Assembly: GCA_033297075.1 (NCBI GenBank)
Contig: MU858065.1
Location: forward strand, 1-64,000
Source of the DNA: Rhypophila decipiens
Lineage: Eukaryota; Ascomycota; Sordariomycetes; Sordariales; Naviculisporaceae
Reading direction: 5' to 3'
Length of the DNA stretch: 64,000 bases
The first letter of the stretch is position 1. Each line of letters begins with the position of its first letter. The notes beneath the pieces were generated by a model. It made no database searches. It worked only from the letters and a program-made list of their open reading frames with translations, and was not told where the DNA came from. The position numbers were made by a program, and so were the translations under genes. Below, one piece after another: positions 54,925 to 64,000 of the stretch.

Positions 54925-55815
54925 TTCCTGAAGGGCTCGGGATTTGGTAATATTGGTCCTACAACAATTTGAGACCCTGACCTCTACTGAGTCGTCGTTC
55001 TCTAACTCGAGCGACTATAGAACTTTGACAATTTCCAGCGTCGACTATCGCGTCGGGGCTCCAGCTCTTTATCGACTCCCTCTAGCCCACAAGACTCTAC
55101 GCTCCCCTGATTGATATCTTGTGATCGGTCTTTGGATCCTTCCTTCAGGCTGCCGCTATTTCCGTTTTGAAGGAACACTCGCATGACCTCGTAGGCCGGT
55201 TGACGGGCACCGTACATCCAGAGCCACAAAGGCATCAACCCGATGGCGGTGCAGGAATATGTCGCCTTCAAGCAACCGTACATGTTGTATTGTCAAGAGC
55301 TGGGAATCTTTCGGACCTTTCGTCATCCAGTTTTGAGTCTTTGCGGTGAGAAGCGAAAGATCCTCGGCTTGTTTCCTTTCCCCACAGAAGCATAAAGCCT
55401 TTCAAAAATAAATGCGGCTTCATTCAAACTTCAACCCCGTGATATCAGGGGCGTTCCCAGGGGGCAGATATCAACATATATCTGCCTATCTGGCAGTAAC
55501 GTTGATGAAGTCATAAATGCGAAGAAGACATCAAAAGGGAACGTTTCAGGGATTGACTAGAAAATGACGGTAGATGCTATTTACGTCCCGCTAAATAAGA
55601 GAATAAGGGCACCCCTAGTCGTCTATATAGTCCCACAGACCAATAAGATAAATTCCTGATCTCCAGCAATGTGTACCCCATTAGGCGCCTGGACAAATCG
55701 CCCCGGTGGAATACTGAGCTTTGAAATTCTGCAACTAGTTTGGCTAGATGGCTATTTCTATTCCAGCAGCTAAGAAAACCACCCGCCGTCCCTCTGTCGT
55801 GGCAGTCAAGAACAC
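54925..55815. other. Intergenic region
   Basis: No gene was recognised between the TRIM and the MITE-disrupted gene. Confidence 0.35.
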
Positions 55816-57216
55816 TCAGTCATACCAGGTCTTCCTTTCTTTGCAAAGACGCTCCATCTCCTCCTTGTTTGTGGCGGTCTCCATCTTGTTGTTAGGATGC
55901 CGATCGTCGGCCCAGACATCTTGGTTTGTGGTGGATGGGCACACTCGATGATCGTCGAGACCATGTGTCGGAGACACGGGAGAATACATGGGTAATACTA
56001 GGGGCACCCACGTATTTTACTGCGGGCACCCACTTGGTAAGTCTAACAGTGCCATGGCAGTTGGCCTGAAAAAGAGCCCCGTAAGCATACAAAACACCGT
56101 TTTCCCGGGTATCGCACCATACATACAGCCACGTCAACCATTAACTGCCTGCATGAACTACCAGCTATAACTACTATGGCTTCCTTCAATACTAAGATAT
56201 TTCAGTACGGTATTGAGCTTTTGTCAATACTATAAGTGAGACTCAGATTACAGCCATGCTTGTTTTTCTTTTTCTTTTTCGGATCAGTCAGTCAGCTCAG
56301 ACTAGGAGGCACTTAAAGTATCGTCGGTAGGCATTGTAGCGGGTAACTAGTGTACGAAACTAACAACCGAAGGCACATATAGCCACAACACCAAGAAAAA
56401 TATCATTATGTTGAAAGATTAATCACAAAGTCAGTTAAGTTCGGCCGGCATGGCTTGGTTGGCCGAAAAAACGCAATGGTTGGAGGGCTTGCATTGCAAT
56501 GTGCCTGGCTTGTATGGGCGGCGCCCATGTTTTTACGGAATTTACAGGTAAAAAGACTATGTTGTATTGCCCGTACCCATTGCAGCTGTCAGGCTGGCAA
56601 GTGGGTGCCCGTAGCAAAATACGTGGGTGCCCCTAGTATTACCCGAATACATCAGCACCATCATCTGCCCCATGTGTAAGTGGAACGTTCCATACCGGGT
56701 TTTTCTTTGGTCTTCATTCTTTCTCTTGCCGGTGCGGCAGCTCTCGTTGCTTCCATCGGTCATGGCTTTCTTGCGCCCCCACACATCGCTCTGGGGAACG
56801 AACTTTCCAGTGACTGGGTCCAGCTCCAGGATATGCTCCTGATCGTCCTCGTGGCTATAATAGCCTGTATTCTGGTGCTCGCAACCCGGCCATGTATTAT
56901 CGTACTGGTCCTCCCGTCGATCGGATAGCTCCACTGCAGGTATGCTGTATGTTTGAGGTACCTGAAATAACCAATCCAAAGTCAACATGTGTCCCGTTTA
57001 TCGGAATCAAGACTCCGCGAGAGCAATAGAAGGTAAATGAAGGGACGTGAGAGTTTGGCAGCCAAAAGTAACAGAGAAGCCCCACGCAATGGTATTTGCT
57101 CGCCCCTTTTCGACCAGACACTGGCCCAGTCACTCATTACGTACCGCATTCTGGTTAGTTTCCGAGCAGGAAAGATTTGGGGCCTTTTCGGCATTGTTCG
57201 TCGTTTGATCTGGCAT
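55816..57216 (-). pseudogene. Hypothetical gene interrupted by a hAT-type MITE
   Basis: Exon 1 is 57216-57145 (ATG in good context) with a GTACGT donor; exon 2 begins at 56961 after TTTCAG. Exon 2 is interrupted by the MITE at 55990-56644. Taking out the element and one target duplication leaves 317 plus 166 bases, divisible by three, and an open frame to the TGA at 55816, for a total of 184 residues. With the MITE in place, translation enters the element and stops near 56557. The protein is hydrophilic, with many Asp, Glu and Lys residues, and no recognised domain (segments ELDPVTGKFVPQSD, RTGKRKNEDQRKTRYG). The perfect frame across the empty site argues that this was a real gene until the insertion. 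Confidence 0.65.
55990..56644. mobile_element. 655-bp MITE, hAT-like (46-bp TIRs, 8-bp TSD)
   Basis: Terminal inverted repeats at 55990-56035 and 56599-56644 match at 44 of 46 positions (outer ends GGGTAATACTAGGGGCACCC). The 8-bp direct repeat GAATACAT flanks the element at 55982-55989 and 56645-56652. An 8-bp target duplication is characteristic of hAT elements. No transposase frame is present inside. Insertion is in exon 2 of a hypothetical gene. Confidence 0.88.
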
Positions 57217-57874
57217 CGCCGCAACGAGGTTCAAGGATTATTTGAGTAAAGATGCTGGACTGGAAAGGAGGTTTGGATATGTCCTGTGAAAGCAAACACG
57301 GTTGGCCACCTAGGAAAAGCAAGGCCGAACAAAACATTGGAACCGCTGCTTGAGACCAGTCGTCGGCATGGTTGGTAAAGGGGTCAGCCGTCTCAGCTGT
57401 TCTGGATCCATGACTCACGCCACGGCAACGAGACTGAAGTGACAAGAGACGGGATTCCTGGCGGCTTGCCATTGGTCGTCTCCACCTCACCCCACATGGC
57501 GCCTTGTCATTGTGATCCCGCAAGGCCACAGCCCTTTACGATAAGCCCCTGATCCTAGTGCAATTCGAGCATTACAAAACACAGTCAAATGGTGGAATCA
57601 AGACTCTTGCGGATTTTTCTAGCTAAGCCAAAGCTGAATGCGCAGCTTTCGCGGTGCGGACAAAGTGACCGTTCCGATCGTGGGTCGCCAAGACCCGCTA
57701 ATAAGGCTGACAAAACTAGACCACGAAGATCTTACAACACCCAAGTAAAACCTTATACTATTAAACAAGGTATAAAAAATATTAGACCTTGAAGGTACTT
57801 ATTTGGAGAGATTAGTATATACTAGCTGGTAAAAAGAAAAGAGAAAAATAAAGAAAGAAAAAAAGTAGAAGAAT
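57217..57874. other. Intergenic region
   Basis: No gene was recognised. The right end (about 57740-57870) is AT-rich and supplies T-runs downstream of tRNA-like locus 3 on the minus strand. Confidence 0.35.
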
Positions 57875-58126
57875 AAACTCGGACGGGAATCGAACCCGCC
57901 TATCTTGTCTCCGTCAAACACAGAGCAGTTATGGGATACGCCGGTCGCATCTCATAAACACAATCTCTTGTCCTTTGAGCTAGGGGGATGAACTGTCTTT
58001 TCCTCCTATCCGTCTCGTGACCGATAGGAGTGTCCATCACAGCCTTAACCCGACCCGTACGCAGGTACGATGATGGCCAGACACCGTTTCTAGTACCAAG
58101 CGTGCTACCAACTACACCAACGAGCC
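57875..58126 (-). ncRNA. tRNA-like RNA locus 3 with long insert
   Basis: The minus strand begins GGCTCGTTGGTGTAGTTGGT and ends GCGGGTTCGATTCCCGT-CCGAGTT. The D stem pairs perfectly (GTGT with GCAC), the T arm is complete, A and B boxes fit consensus, and the acceptor stem has six pairs including two wobbles. The anticodon stem CTTG can pair with CAAG next to the T arm. By standard numbering the anticodon positions read CTA, but position 33 is A instead of U, so this is only a hint of a UAG-reading tRNA. About 180 bases are inserted, with a perfect internal hairpin CTCCTATC / GATAGGAG (57991-58029 region). A run of seven T follows. Confidence 0.55.
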
Positions 58127-59151
58127 ATTTTCTTCTGTTAATCTGAGAGCTTTTTGTTGAATTTGCTGCCAGATGATTGGGTATATATGGGCGGTCCCGC
58201 TGCCTTTTCCTTGGCTCAAGCTTTAGCCCCGCACTCTTTGGGTTGACCTCGTGCTTTCGTCTGATAGGGATTTTTTGTCCATCTAGTTCAGCATCTATCA
58301 TGACGAGAACTGCATTCGCCGCCAGCAGCATAGTGAAAGCTCCACGAATAATATGTTTTATTACAGCTTGTTCTCGAAGTAGCCAAGTTCAGGTGTGCGA
58401 GAAACTGGGACAGACTGACAGTCTACTAGACCAAAGCAATAACACCCACACCAACGTAAAGAAGAATCATAATAGCAGTCAAAAGCTCTCATAATGGATC
58501 AAATGCCCCTTTCGTGGCAGAGTATCGAATCAACGGACCCATTGATATGACAAAAAAATGAAAGCACGTATACCCACAAGTGACAAACCAGCTTTGCAGA
58601 TCAAGTCCGGTCACAACATTCTTTCCCACCAGTGCTGGTTTGAGTCCAGCAACGGATCCGGGCTTTAGCTCTCCGCTGAGTGCTAAGCGTAATCAAGTGA
58701 ATCCTGAAGGCCCAAACAAGTGAGAACAACACATTAGCAGGTGCGGGGCTGTATTGAGAAAATCCAAAACAGGAGAGTGAGGAAGACCCGCCAGGCGCTA
58801 GTGTCGATATCGTGGACCGCAGGGACTATTCCTTGGGAATGGCATCATCACGATGCACCCGCAAGCTCGCTTCGACTTGGCAATGCTCTGTGTCGTGGTG
58901 GGGCTTGGTGCCGGTCAGGCCGCTCGGGTAAATACCCGTCGGTAGTAGCAACCAGCATTAGGTCGTCAGACGTTGAATAATTGATAACAATCCCGGGGCG
59001 GATAAAGGCGTTCGGCAATGCACGTCGGGTCTGTGAACAAGAAAGAACCAGGAAAATGCTTGACGCCTCCCTCCTTTGCACTTCTCTCCCTAATTTCCCT
59101 TTCTGCCACATTCTACACAAGTCAGCCAACTCCAGACCATAACCAGACACA
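58127..59151. other. Intergenic region with a gene fragment
   Basis: No intact gene. A short piece at 58741-58825 resembles part of the membrane-protein gene at 60.8-63.1 kb (listed separately). The last 150 bases are the promoter of the DUF4360 gene. Confidence 0.4.
58741..58825 (-). pseudogene. Fragment related to the 60.8-kb membrane-protein gene
   Basis: GGAAGACCCGCCAGGCGCT followed by similar sequence here aligns with 61241-61290 of the membrane-protein gene, the stretch that encodes NTETSAWRVF. Identity is high over about 45 bases and weaker on both sides. The flanks carry stops, so this is a relic of a second copy of that gene family. Confidence 0.5.
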
Positions 59152-59976
59152 ATGCGACTGCTCTCCCTCATCCTAGGGGGAGTGAGCCTCATGGCCACTG
59201 GTGCCAAAGGCGTCCCTCAGAGCATCATCCCGCCGGACCAGCTGGAGGCACTCTGCCGAGCCAACGAGAGGGCGTACACAGGCCCGCCGATGCCTCGGAT
59301 CCTGACACCTACCACCTTCTCGGGCACCGGGTGCCCATCGGGCGGCAAGATTCGCCACAACTACATGGGCAAATGGAGCTGCAGCCGCGGGTACGATGTG
59401 CAGCTCCTCATTCCGGACTTGAAGGTCGCGGCCGAACCTGGGAGCATCAACAAGGCCGATTGCACCATCACCTTCTACGTCGACAAACTCGCTCCCGGGT
59501 GGCAGGTCTCGCTGTGGGATGGCGTCTTGGATGTAGATGCCGAGATGGCGCGGGGGAGTGAGTTGCGCATGAAGGGCAGCGCCAAGTGGGACGGGCTAGC
59601 TAAGGGGGTGAGTCTTTCAAGTTTGACAAAGCATACTCGGGCAACACGGTATTATGACTGACATGGAAAAAAAACACAGACCCAAGGTGGCTCGAGGTCT
59701 GGCATGAATCCAACCAACAGCCCCGTCAAGTACAAGAAATGGGCGGCCACCATAGACTTTGGGATGGGCCCGACGAGCCCTTTCTCCCCTTGCGCCGACG
59801 CCAACGGCGAGGTCGGGAATCTCACTGTCACGTACAACCTCGAGGCAGACGCCCGCTTTGCGAGTGGACCCGCCGTCATGAAGGCCGGTTCCTGGACAGA
59901 CAATGGCTCGGGGGTACCCGTCCAGATCGAGAATGCTGCGACGCTGAACCTCAAGTGGCTTATCAGGCAGTGCTGA
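59152..59976 (+). CDS. Secreted DUF4360 protein
   Basis: Exons 59152-59607 and 59680-59976 join in phase 0 over a 72-nt intron and give 250 residues. A signal peptide ends near residue 20 (GVPQS). The mature part has the DUF4360 pattern: GTGCPSGG near the start, FTFYVDKL-like strand (CTITFYVDKLAPGWQVSLWD), FSPCADANGEVGNLTVTYNL and the ending LNLKWLIRQC. Four cysteines are in the positions usual for the family. DUF4360 proteins are small secreted proteins of fungi and some bacteria with no known activity; some are listed as effector candidates in plant-associated fungi. The intact structure suggests expression. Confidence 0.8.
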
Positions 59977-60172
59977 AGGGGGGGGGTCGTCTTTCCTTAG
60001 GATAGGAGATTAGTGTTACCACCTAGCTACCTTGGCTAAAACAAAATGGCCAGTTGAGTTATTGAGTTGCCAAGACTCAGAGACCCCGAAGATAACAGAA
60101 ACATCCAATTGGCAGCATACCAGTACCGGCAATGCACAAGCCCGGCTGTTAATACCGGGCAGCTCAAATGCC

Positions 60173-60180
60173 TATAAATA
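60173..60180 (+). promoter_or_regulatory. TATA box of the small secreted protein gene
   Basis: TATAAATA lies 153-160 bases upstream of the ATG at 60333. It is a perfect consensus match. Function is inferred from position. Confidence 0.45.
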
Positions 60181-60332
60181 CAGTCCGTTACCAATATCAT
60201 GCCCTTGTACACCCCTTCTAACCTTGATCATAATACTGTATCATCCTGTTTGTCACCTCAACCAACCATCCAACAACGTCGGTCAACTCGCTCGCTCCAT
60301 CTTTGAAAAACGAAAAGAAAAAAGAAACCATC

Positions 60333-60599
60333 ATGCTCTCCAACCTCCCATCTTCCCTTCAGGCCCTAACCCTCCTGGCCCTTCTCCTCGCGCCTGTCAT
60401 CGCTATTCCCGCGCCTCAAACGGACAAGAACTGCTCACAAGAGCCCTGCGCTAACCTCGTATATCCGATGACACCATATTGTTGGCAGGGTGGGCTGTAT
60501 TGCACCGTATCCGGCTACATCACAGTGCCCATGGGCTCTTGCAATCTGTGGTGTCCTTCTGAGACGGAAAACGGCTCTACGGGCATTCCGAGGGAGTAA
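60333..60599 (+). CDS. Small cysteine-rich secreted protein
   Basis: This is a single-exon frame of 88 residues. The start at 60333 was chosen because a clean signal peptide begins there (MLSNLPSSLQALTLLALLLA, cleavage near residue 24). The mature 60-residue protein contains six cysteines (NCSQEPC, PYCWQGGLYC, SCNLWC), enough for three disulfides. Size and composition are those of effector-like or antimicrobial-like fungal peptides, but I recognise no family and assign no function. A TATA box stands upstream. An in-frame upstream Met at 60303 would spoil the signal peptide. Confidence 0.65.
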   Translation: MLSNLPSSLQALTLLALLLAPVIAIPAPQTDKNCSQEPCANLVYPMTPYCWQGGLYCTVSGYITVPMGSCNLWCPSETENGSTGIPRE

Positions 60600-60839
60600 C
60601 CCGCGGGAGAAAGGGTATTTCGGGAGAGTTTGGGGATGTGATTGATTGAGGAGGGCATTGGTTCAAGGTAGAATGGGATCAATGGAATCGAACCGAGGTG
60701 CTATAGGTAACGTCCTTGGTAATTATGTTTATTTCAACGGAATGATATCGTTTACTGGTTTGCTGTGTACGTGGTCAGGTTTGAATTGCGCAAAAGTCTG
60801 GTTATTGTGATTATTGCGGCAAGTAGGCTAACTAGGAGC
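60600..60839. other. Convergent spacer
   Basis: This is the short gap between the 3' ends of the small secreted protein gene and the membrane-protein gene; nothing else is seen. Confidence 0.3.
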
Positions 60840-63129
60840 TTAGGGTAGTGAGTTTGGAAGACTATTAGCTGGGCCAACGGGTATTCTTATACTCATCCAA
60901 GACTTTCTTAATACATCAAAACAGTATAATGCAAATATTATCAAAGGTAAAAGAGCATAAAGGAATAAAACTATACCGGATGAACGGAACGGTTTGTTCA
61001 CCAGTAGGAAGAGAATGAAGGGGAGTATGGATGGTATCACAAGATATACGAGGATAAGAGGCCACCAACCGAATCGGGACCTCTGAATCCGTCCCAATAC
61101 GCCTTGTACTTGTGGTGAAATAAGTGATTCAGATCGCGGGATCCGGTTGATGAATATTTCCATGTCCACAACGATAGCCAATAGAACGTAACAGTAAAGG
61201 ATGCCGGGATGTATCCACAGGACCCAGAGCAGGATAGCCTGGAAGACCCGCCAGGCGCTGGTTTCGGTGTTGTACACCGCGGAAAGGATGTACACTGTCA
61301 ACATGAGAATCTGAATGCAGGGCATAACCAGGAGAGGATCTGTCCATTTTTGCTGGGAGTAGTCCATCTCTAGGAGGTCATGAATCGAGGGTGTTTGCTC
61401 TTGGTTTCTGTTGGACTGGGGTGTCGACGTGGGTCTGTTATTTGTTGGCAGGACTTGTAGCTCAATCCCTGGATCTGTTGTGGAGGGTCTGGCTGATTGC
61501 TCCCTTTCTGGGGGTGGCTCGACGAGGCTCTGAGTGGTTGTGTCCGGAGTTGGGGAGGCTGCCCTCTGCTGTGGCCCGCGAGACTTCCCGATCGAGGAAA
61601 CCGCTGGCCACAATGTCACAACTGATGACAAAATGGGGCCTATAAACAACAAGATGGGCAAAAACTGCCCGGCAGTGATCTCGTCCTCTTCGACCGAGAC
61701 CGACTTCCGCAAGGTCGCGAGCCGAAGGTCACCCCAGGTGACTGATATGATTAGCCCGTAAACTTCAGCCAACATGGAGCTATAAAAGTCAGCATACAGT
61801 CTGCCAACCACCATGGCAGCTACCATAGGTCTGGTGTAGAAGTACAGTACGGCTGCTTTTCTTTTATCGGGCGGTTCGCGATCTTCAATCTCTCTTCGCG
61901 CCCACGGAACCCGGAGAAGCCGTTGATGGCCAGAAATAATGATTCTCTTGGTCCAACGGCTGAAGAGGTTCCTGATGATGTTCCTAAACAAGAGTGAAGA
62001 CGGCTTGAAAATTTTTATAGAGCGAGTAGCTGCACCGAACACCAACAGCAGTATTGAAAGAAGCGTTGACTGGAAGGCCGTGGTATCTCGTAGCTTGTCA
62101 ACAACAGAATATGACACTAGCCCCAGTACTGTACTGTGATTGTGGTTGACAAACAAGTTCCAACTAAGTTGTTGCTGAAATAGGTTATCTGCACGCTGCG
62201 TGTTAAAGTAACAAATGGCAGCCGAAGAGGCATTGGCAGCAGTTACTTCAACCTCACCCAAGTTGGAGATGTGCTCCACCACGGGTCGTGGCCGCCCATC
62301 GCCAGGGTGGGTTGTCGTATAATGTTTTATTGCAGAGTCCAACGAGTTGTGCCAATTGAAGAAGACCGTCGGCACCATGGAAACCAGCAATATCGCCGAG
62401 AAGAGGGCCATGAATATCACTCTCAGGTTCCGTTCGTTTTGATGGAGATAAAGGTACTTTCGAAGCGAGGTCAAACCAGAGAGATGCTTAACATTGGCAA
62501 ACCACGTCAGGAGAACCGCCATTTTCCAGTGATAGGCTGACAGGCCTGATGGGAGCAGATAATAGATTGTGATTTGGAGGGCGAGTCCTGTCAGGAGTTG
62601 AACATCGCAAAGAGTGACCAGTGACTAAAGTGTAGTTGATAGAAGCAGGATCCAGTCGTTAGCCAGATCATCAATCCTTTGCTCAAGCATCAGATTGCAT
62701 GAGAGCCGACATGTTGCTTACCTTGTTGAAGCCTTCGTTGAGAATTGGATAAGTTCAACGTCCGATGTTCTGGACTGCAGATAATTCCTCATCGGCCATC
62801 GAACGAGCGGCAGGAGATGTTTGTCTACGGGATTCTCTCGCCACGGAGGCTTCAAACTCGCCACCTGTCCGTGGTCGTCAGGAAGGGTAGTCGGAGTCGA
62901 GGCGTACGGATCCTTGGCAGGGTCGAAAGCAAATATATAGCTGAGAAATGTTACAAGAACCATCAGGTGAGCCGTTCCGATCAGATTGATGAGGACCTTC
63001 AAGTCAGAGACTGGTCAGTATCAAGCGGTGCATTGGCTGGTCCGAACTCACCCATATGCCCGAAATATCAGCGTTTGGCTCCAGTGGCACCTCTACTTGC
63101 TGGGGATCGCAACTCCAGCTATTACCCAT
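60840..63129 (-). CDS. Multi-pass membrane protein of unknown function
   Basis: Minus-strand exons are inferred at 63129-63052 (start MGNSWSCDPQQ), 62996-62722 and about 62626-60840. The last exon holds most of the protein, beginning with CDVQLLTGLALQITIYYLL and YHWKMAVLLTWFANVKHLSGLTSLRKYL. It has at least eight hydrophobic segments, for example VIFMALFSAILLVSMVPTVF and WWPLILVYLVIPSILPFIL. The pattern DVQLLTG...YHW...FANVKHLSGLT is shared by a large Pezizomycotina family of uncharacterised membrane proteins. The join between exon 2 (phase 2 donor at 62721) and the only good acceptor (near 62627) is out of frame by one base. Either a frameshift or an unusual splice exists here, or the gene starts downstream. 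Confidence 0.65.
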
Positions 63130-63445
63130 GGCGACCGTTCGCGGTGACTCCGCGCAATTACTATACCGGAGCTGGCAGGTGTGACGCAGGGTAAAAGGAG
63201 TCAGCTGAGAATGTTGTGGCAGGAATGCTGCGGGGAAATGGATGAGGAGATTTATCGGGCGTCGATGTCTGAAGATAGCACTAGCGACATGGTTTCTGAT
63301 TGGGCAGATAACCCCTAGAACAAATTTACAAATTTACAAAAGAGAAAGGAATTACTAATTATATTTAACTAGTTTGGGAAATAACAAATAGTAGAGTTTT
63401 CCTAAACTGGTTAGGTGAGAAAAAAAATTGTGATAGAAAGGGAAT
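63130..63445. other. Intergenic region
   Basis: This stretch is the upstream flank of the membrane-protein gene. AT-rich sequence near 63330-63430 gives T-runs just after tRNA-like locus 4 on the minus strand. Confidence 0.35.
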
Positions 63446-63719
63446 TGCCTCGGACGGGACTCGAACCCATGTTGTCTCGACTCCCTCCGTTGAGATCTAG
63501 TCCGTTCGCCCCATATGCTAGGGCTAGGAAAGGAAACTCCGGGTAAGGGTGAAGCTACTCTAGACTTGCTGCGGACAAGTGTTTCTGGCAACCTTTGCTA
63601 AATGGGGACGACTGCTTGGACAAAGGGCTAGAGGGCTAAAATAACTTCTGCTAATTGGATTTTAGCCAACTAGGTCGTTAACTGACATGCGAGCGTGTTA
63701 CCAACTACACCACCGAGCC
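63446..63719 (-). ncRNA. tRNA-like RNA locus 4 with long insert
   Basis: The minus strand begins GGCTCGGTGGTGTAGTTGGT and ends ATGGGTTCGAGTCCCGT-CCGAGGC. Acceptor pairing is six of seven, the D stem (GTGT with ACAC) and T stem are complete, and A and B boxes match consensus. CTCG can pair with CGAG as anticodon stem. By standard numbering the loop starts A-T-GTC, so a GUC (Asp) anticodon is possible. An insert of about 200 bases follows, opening with a strong hairpin GGCTAAAAT / ATTTTAGCC. A run of T (minus strand, 63420-63432) follows the 3' half. It shares the 3' half CCCGTCCGAG with loci 1 and 3. Confidence 0.55.
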
Positions 63720-64000
63720 AATTTCCTTGCACACAATCTTTTATGGTTGGTTGCTTGGTCAGTCGTCTTTTAACCCCCGCGGCGAGGCCCATTTTTGGTC
63801 TAATGTGTCTGCTGGCCATGGAACCTGACGTCGCTGGCCAACTTCAGTTTCGTTCAAGGATGAGGGTCCACCAACGCTCTCACTCAAAATCCTTGTCCCC
63901 CATTGCTTCGCCTAATGCAGGATTAGGAGATATACCAAGGACCAACAGCCTGAGGGAGAGGACATTTCGACCTCCGATCAATATCCTACACAGTCGCCCA
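63720..64000. other. Window end, no gene seen
   Basis: No supported feature occurs in the last 280 bases, which are the upstream flank of tRNA-like locus 4. Confidence 0.35.

Noticed and set aside
57589..57792. 67-residue plus-strand frame near tRNA-like locus 3
   Set aside because: There is no family resemblance, it is AT-rich at its end, and no promoter or splice context supports it.
1..64000. CRISPR arrays, bacterial operons or ribosome binding sites
   Set aside because: The introns, gene families and promoters are fungal; no regularly spaced direct-repeat array of CRISPR type is present.

Overview
The window is nuclear DNA of a filamentous ascomycete (Pezizomycotina). Genes carry short introns of about 50-120 nt with GTRNGT donors and, in places, CTAAC branch sites. 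The protein families are typically fungal: HET, NACHT and NB-TPR STAND proteins, Zn2Cys6 regulators, a pisatin-demethylase-like P450, a UVI-1-like protein, a CVNH lectin and an NFX1-type RNAi helicase. I cannot name the species. Exon boundaries were worked out by hand from splice consensus, frame and family resemblance.

Left part (1-20.4 kb): a pogo-type transposase cut by the window edge; a DUF1996 secreted-protein gene with a TAG in place of an expected Trp; an SRPK-like kinase with two single-base frameshifts; a Zn2Cys6 regulator; a UVI-1-like secreted protein; a HET protein; a methyltransferase and P450 pair; and an NB-ARC/TPR NOD-like gene broken by one TAA.

Middle (20.4-41 kb): a NACHT/ankyrin STAND gene with one in-frame TAG, a second Zn2Cys6 regulator, a secreted CVNH protein, an F-box-like protein, a badly decayed HET pseudogene, an RNase H-like gene (copy B) with one internal TAG, an FG-motif protein, and an FHA-like/pseudokinase protein.

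Right part (41-64 kb): a 2059-residue NFX1/ZNFX1-type SF1 helicase, a zinc alcohol dehydrogenase, a second RNase H-like gene (copy A) with a TAG at the same alignment position as copy B, a complete 485-bp TRIM retroelement (153-bp identical LTRs, 5-bp target duplication), a 655-bp hAT-type MITE (8-bp target duplication) inside a gene, a DUF4360 protein, a small Cys-rich secreted protein and a multi-pass membrane protein. Four loci (50.4, 53.8, 57.9 and 63.4 kb) have tRNA-like 5' and 3' halves (A and B boxes, acceptor and anticodon stems) separated by long structured inserts.

The most unusual signals are the shared TAG in two diverged RNase H-like genes whose four catalytic acidic residues are all kept, the family of long-insert tRNA-like Pol III loci, and the TRIM whose LTR carries a tRNA-type A box with a B box just inside. 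TAG also ends apparently normal genes here, so UAG is not simply reassigned genome-wide. Any link between the TAG genes and the tRNA-like loci is speculative.
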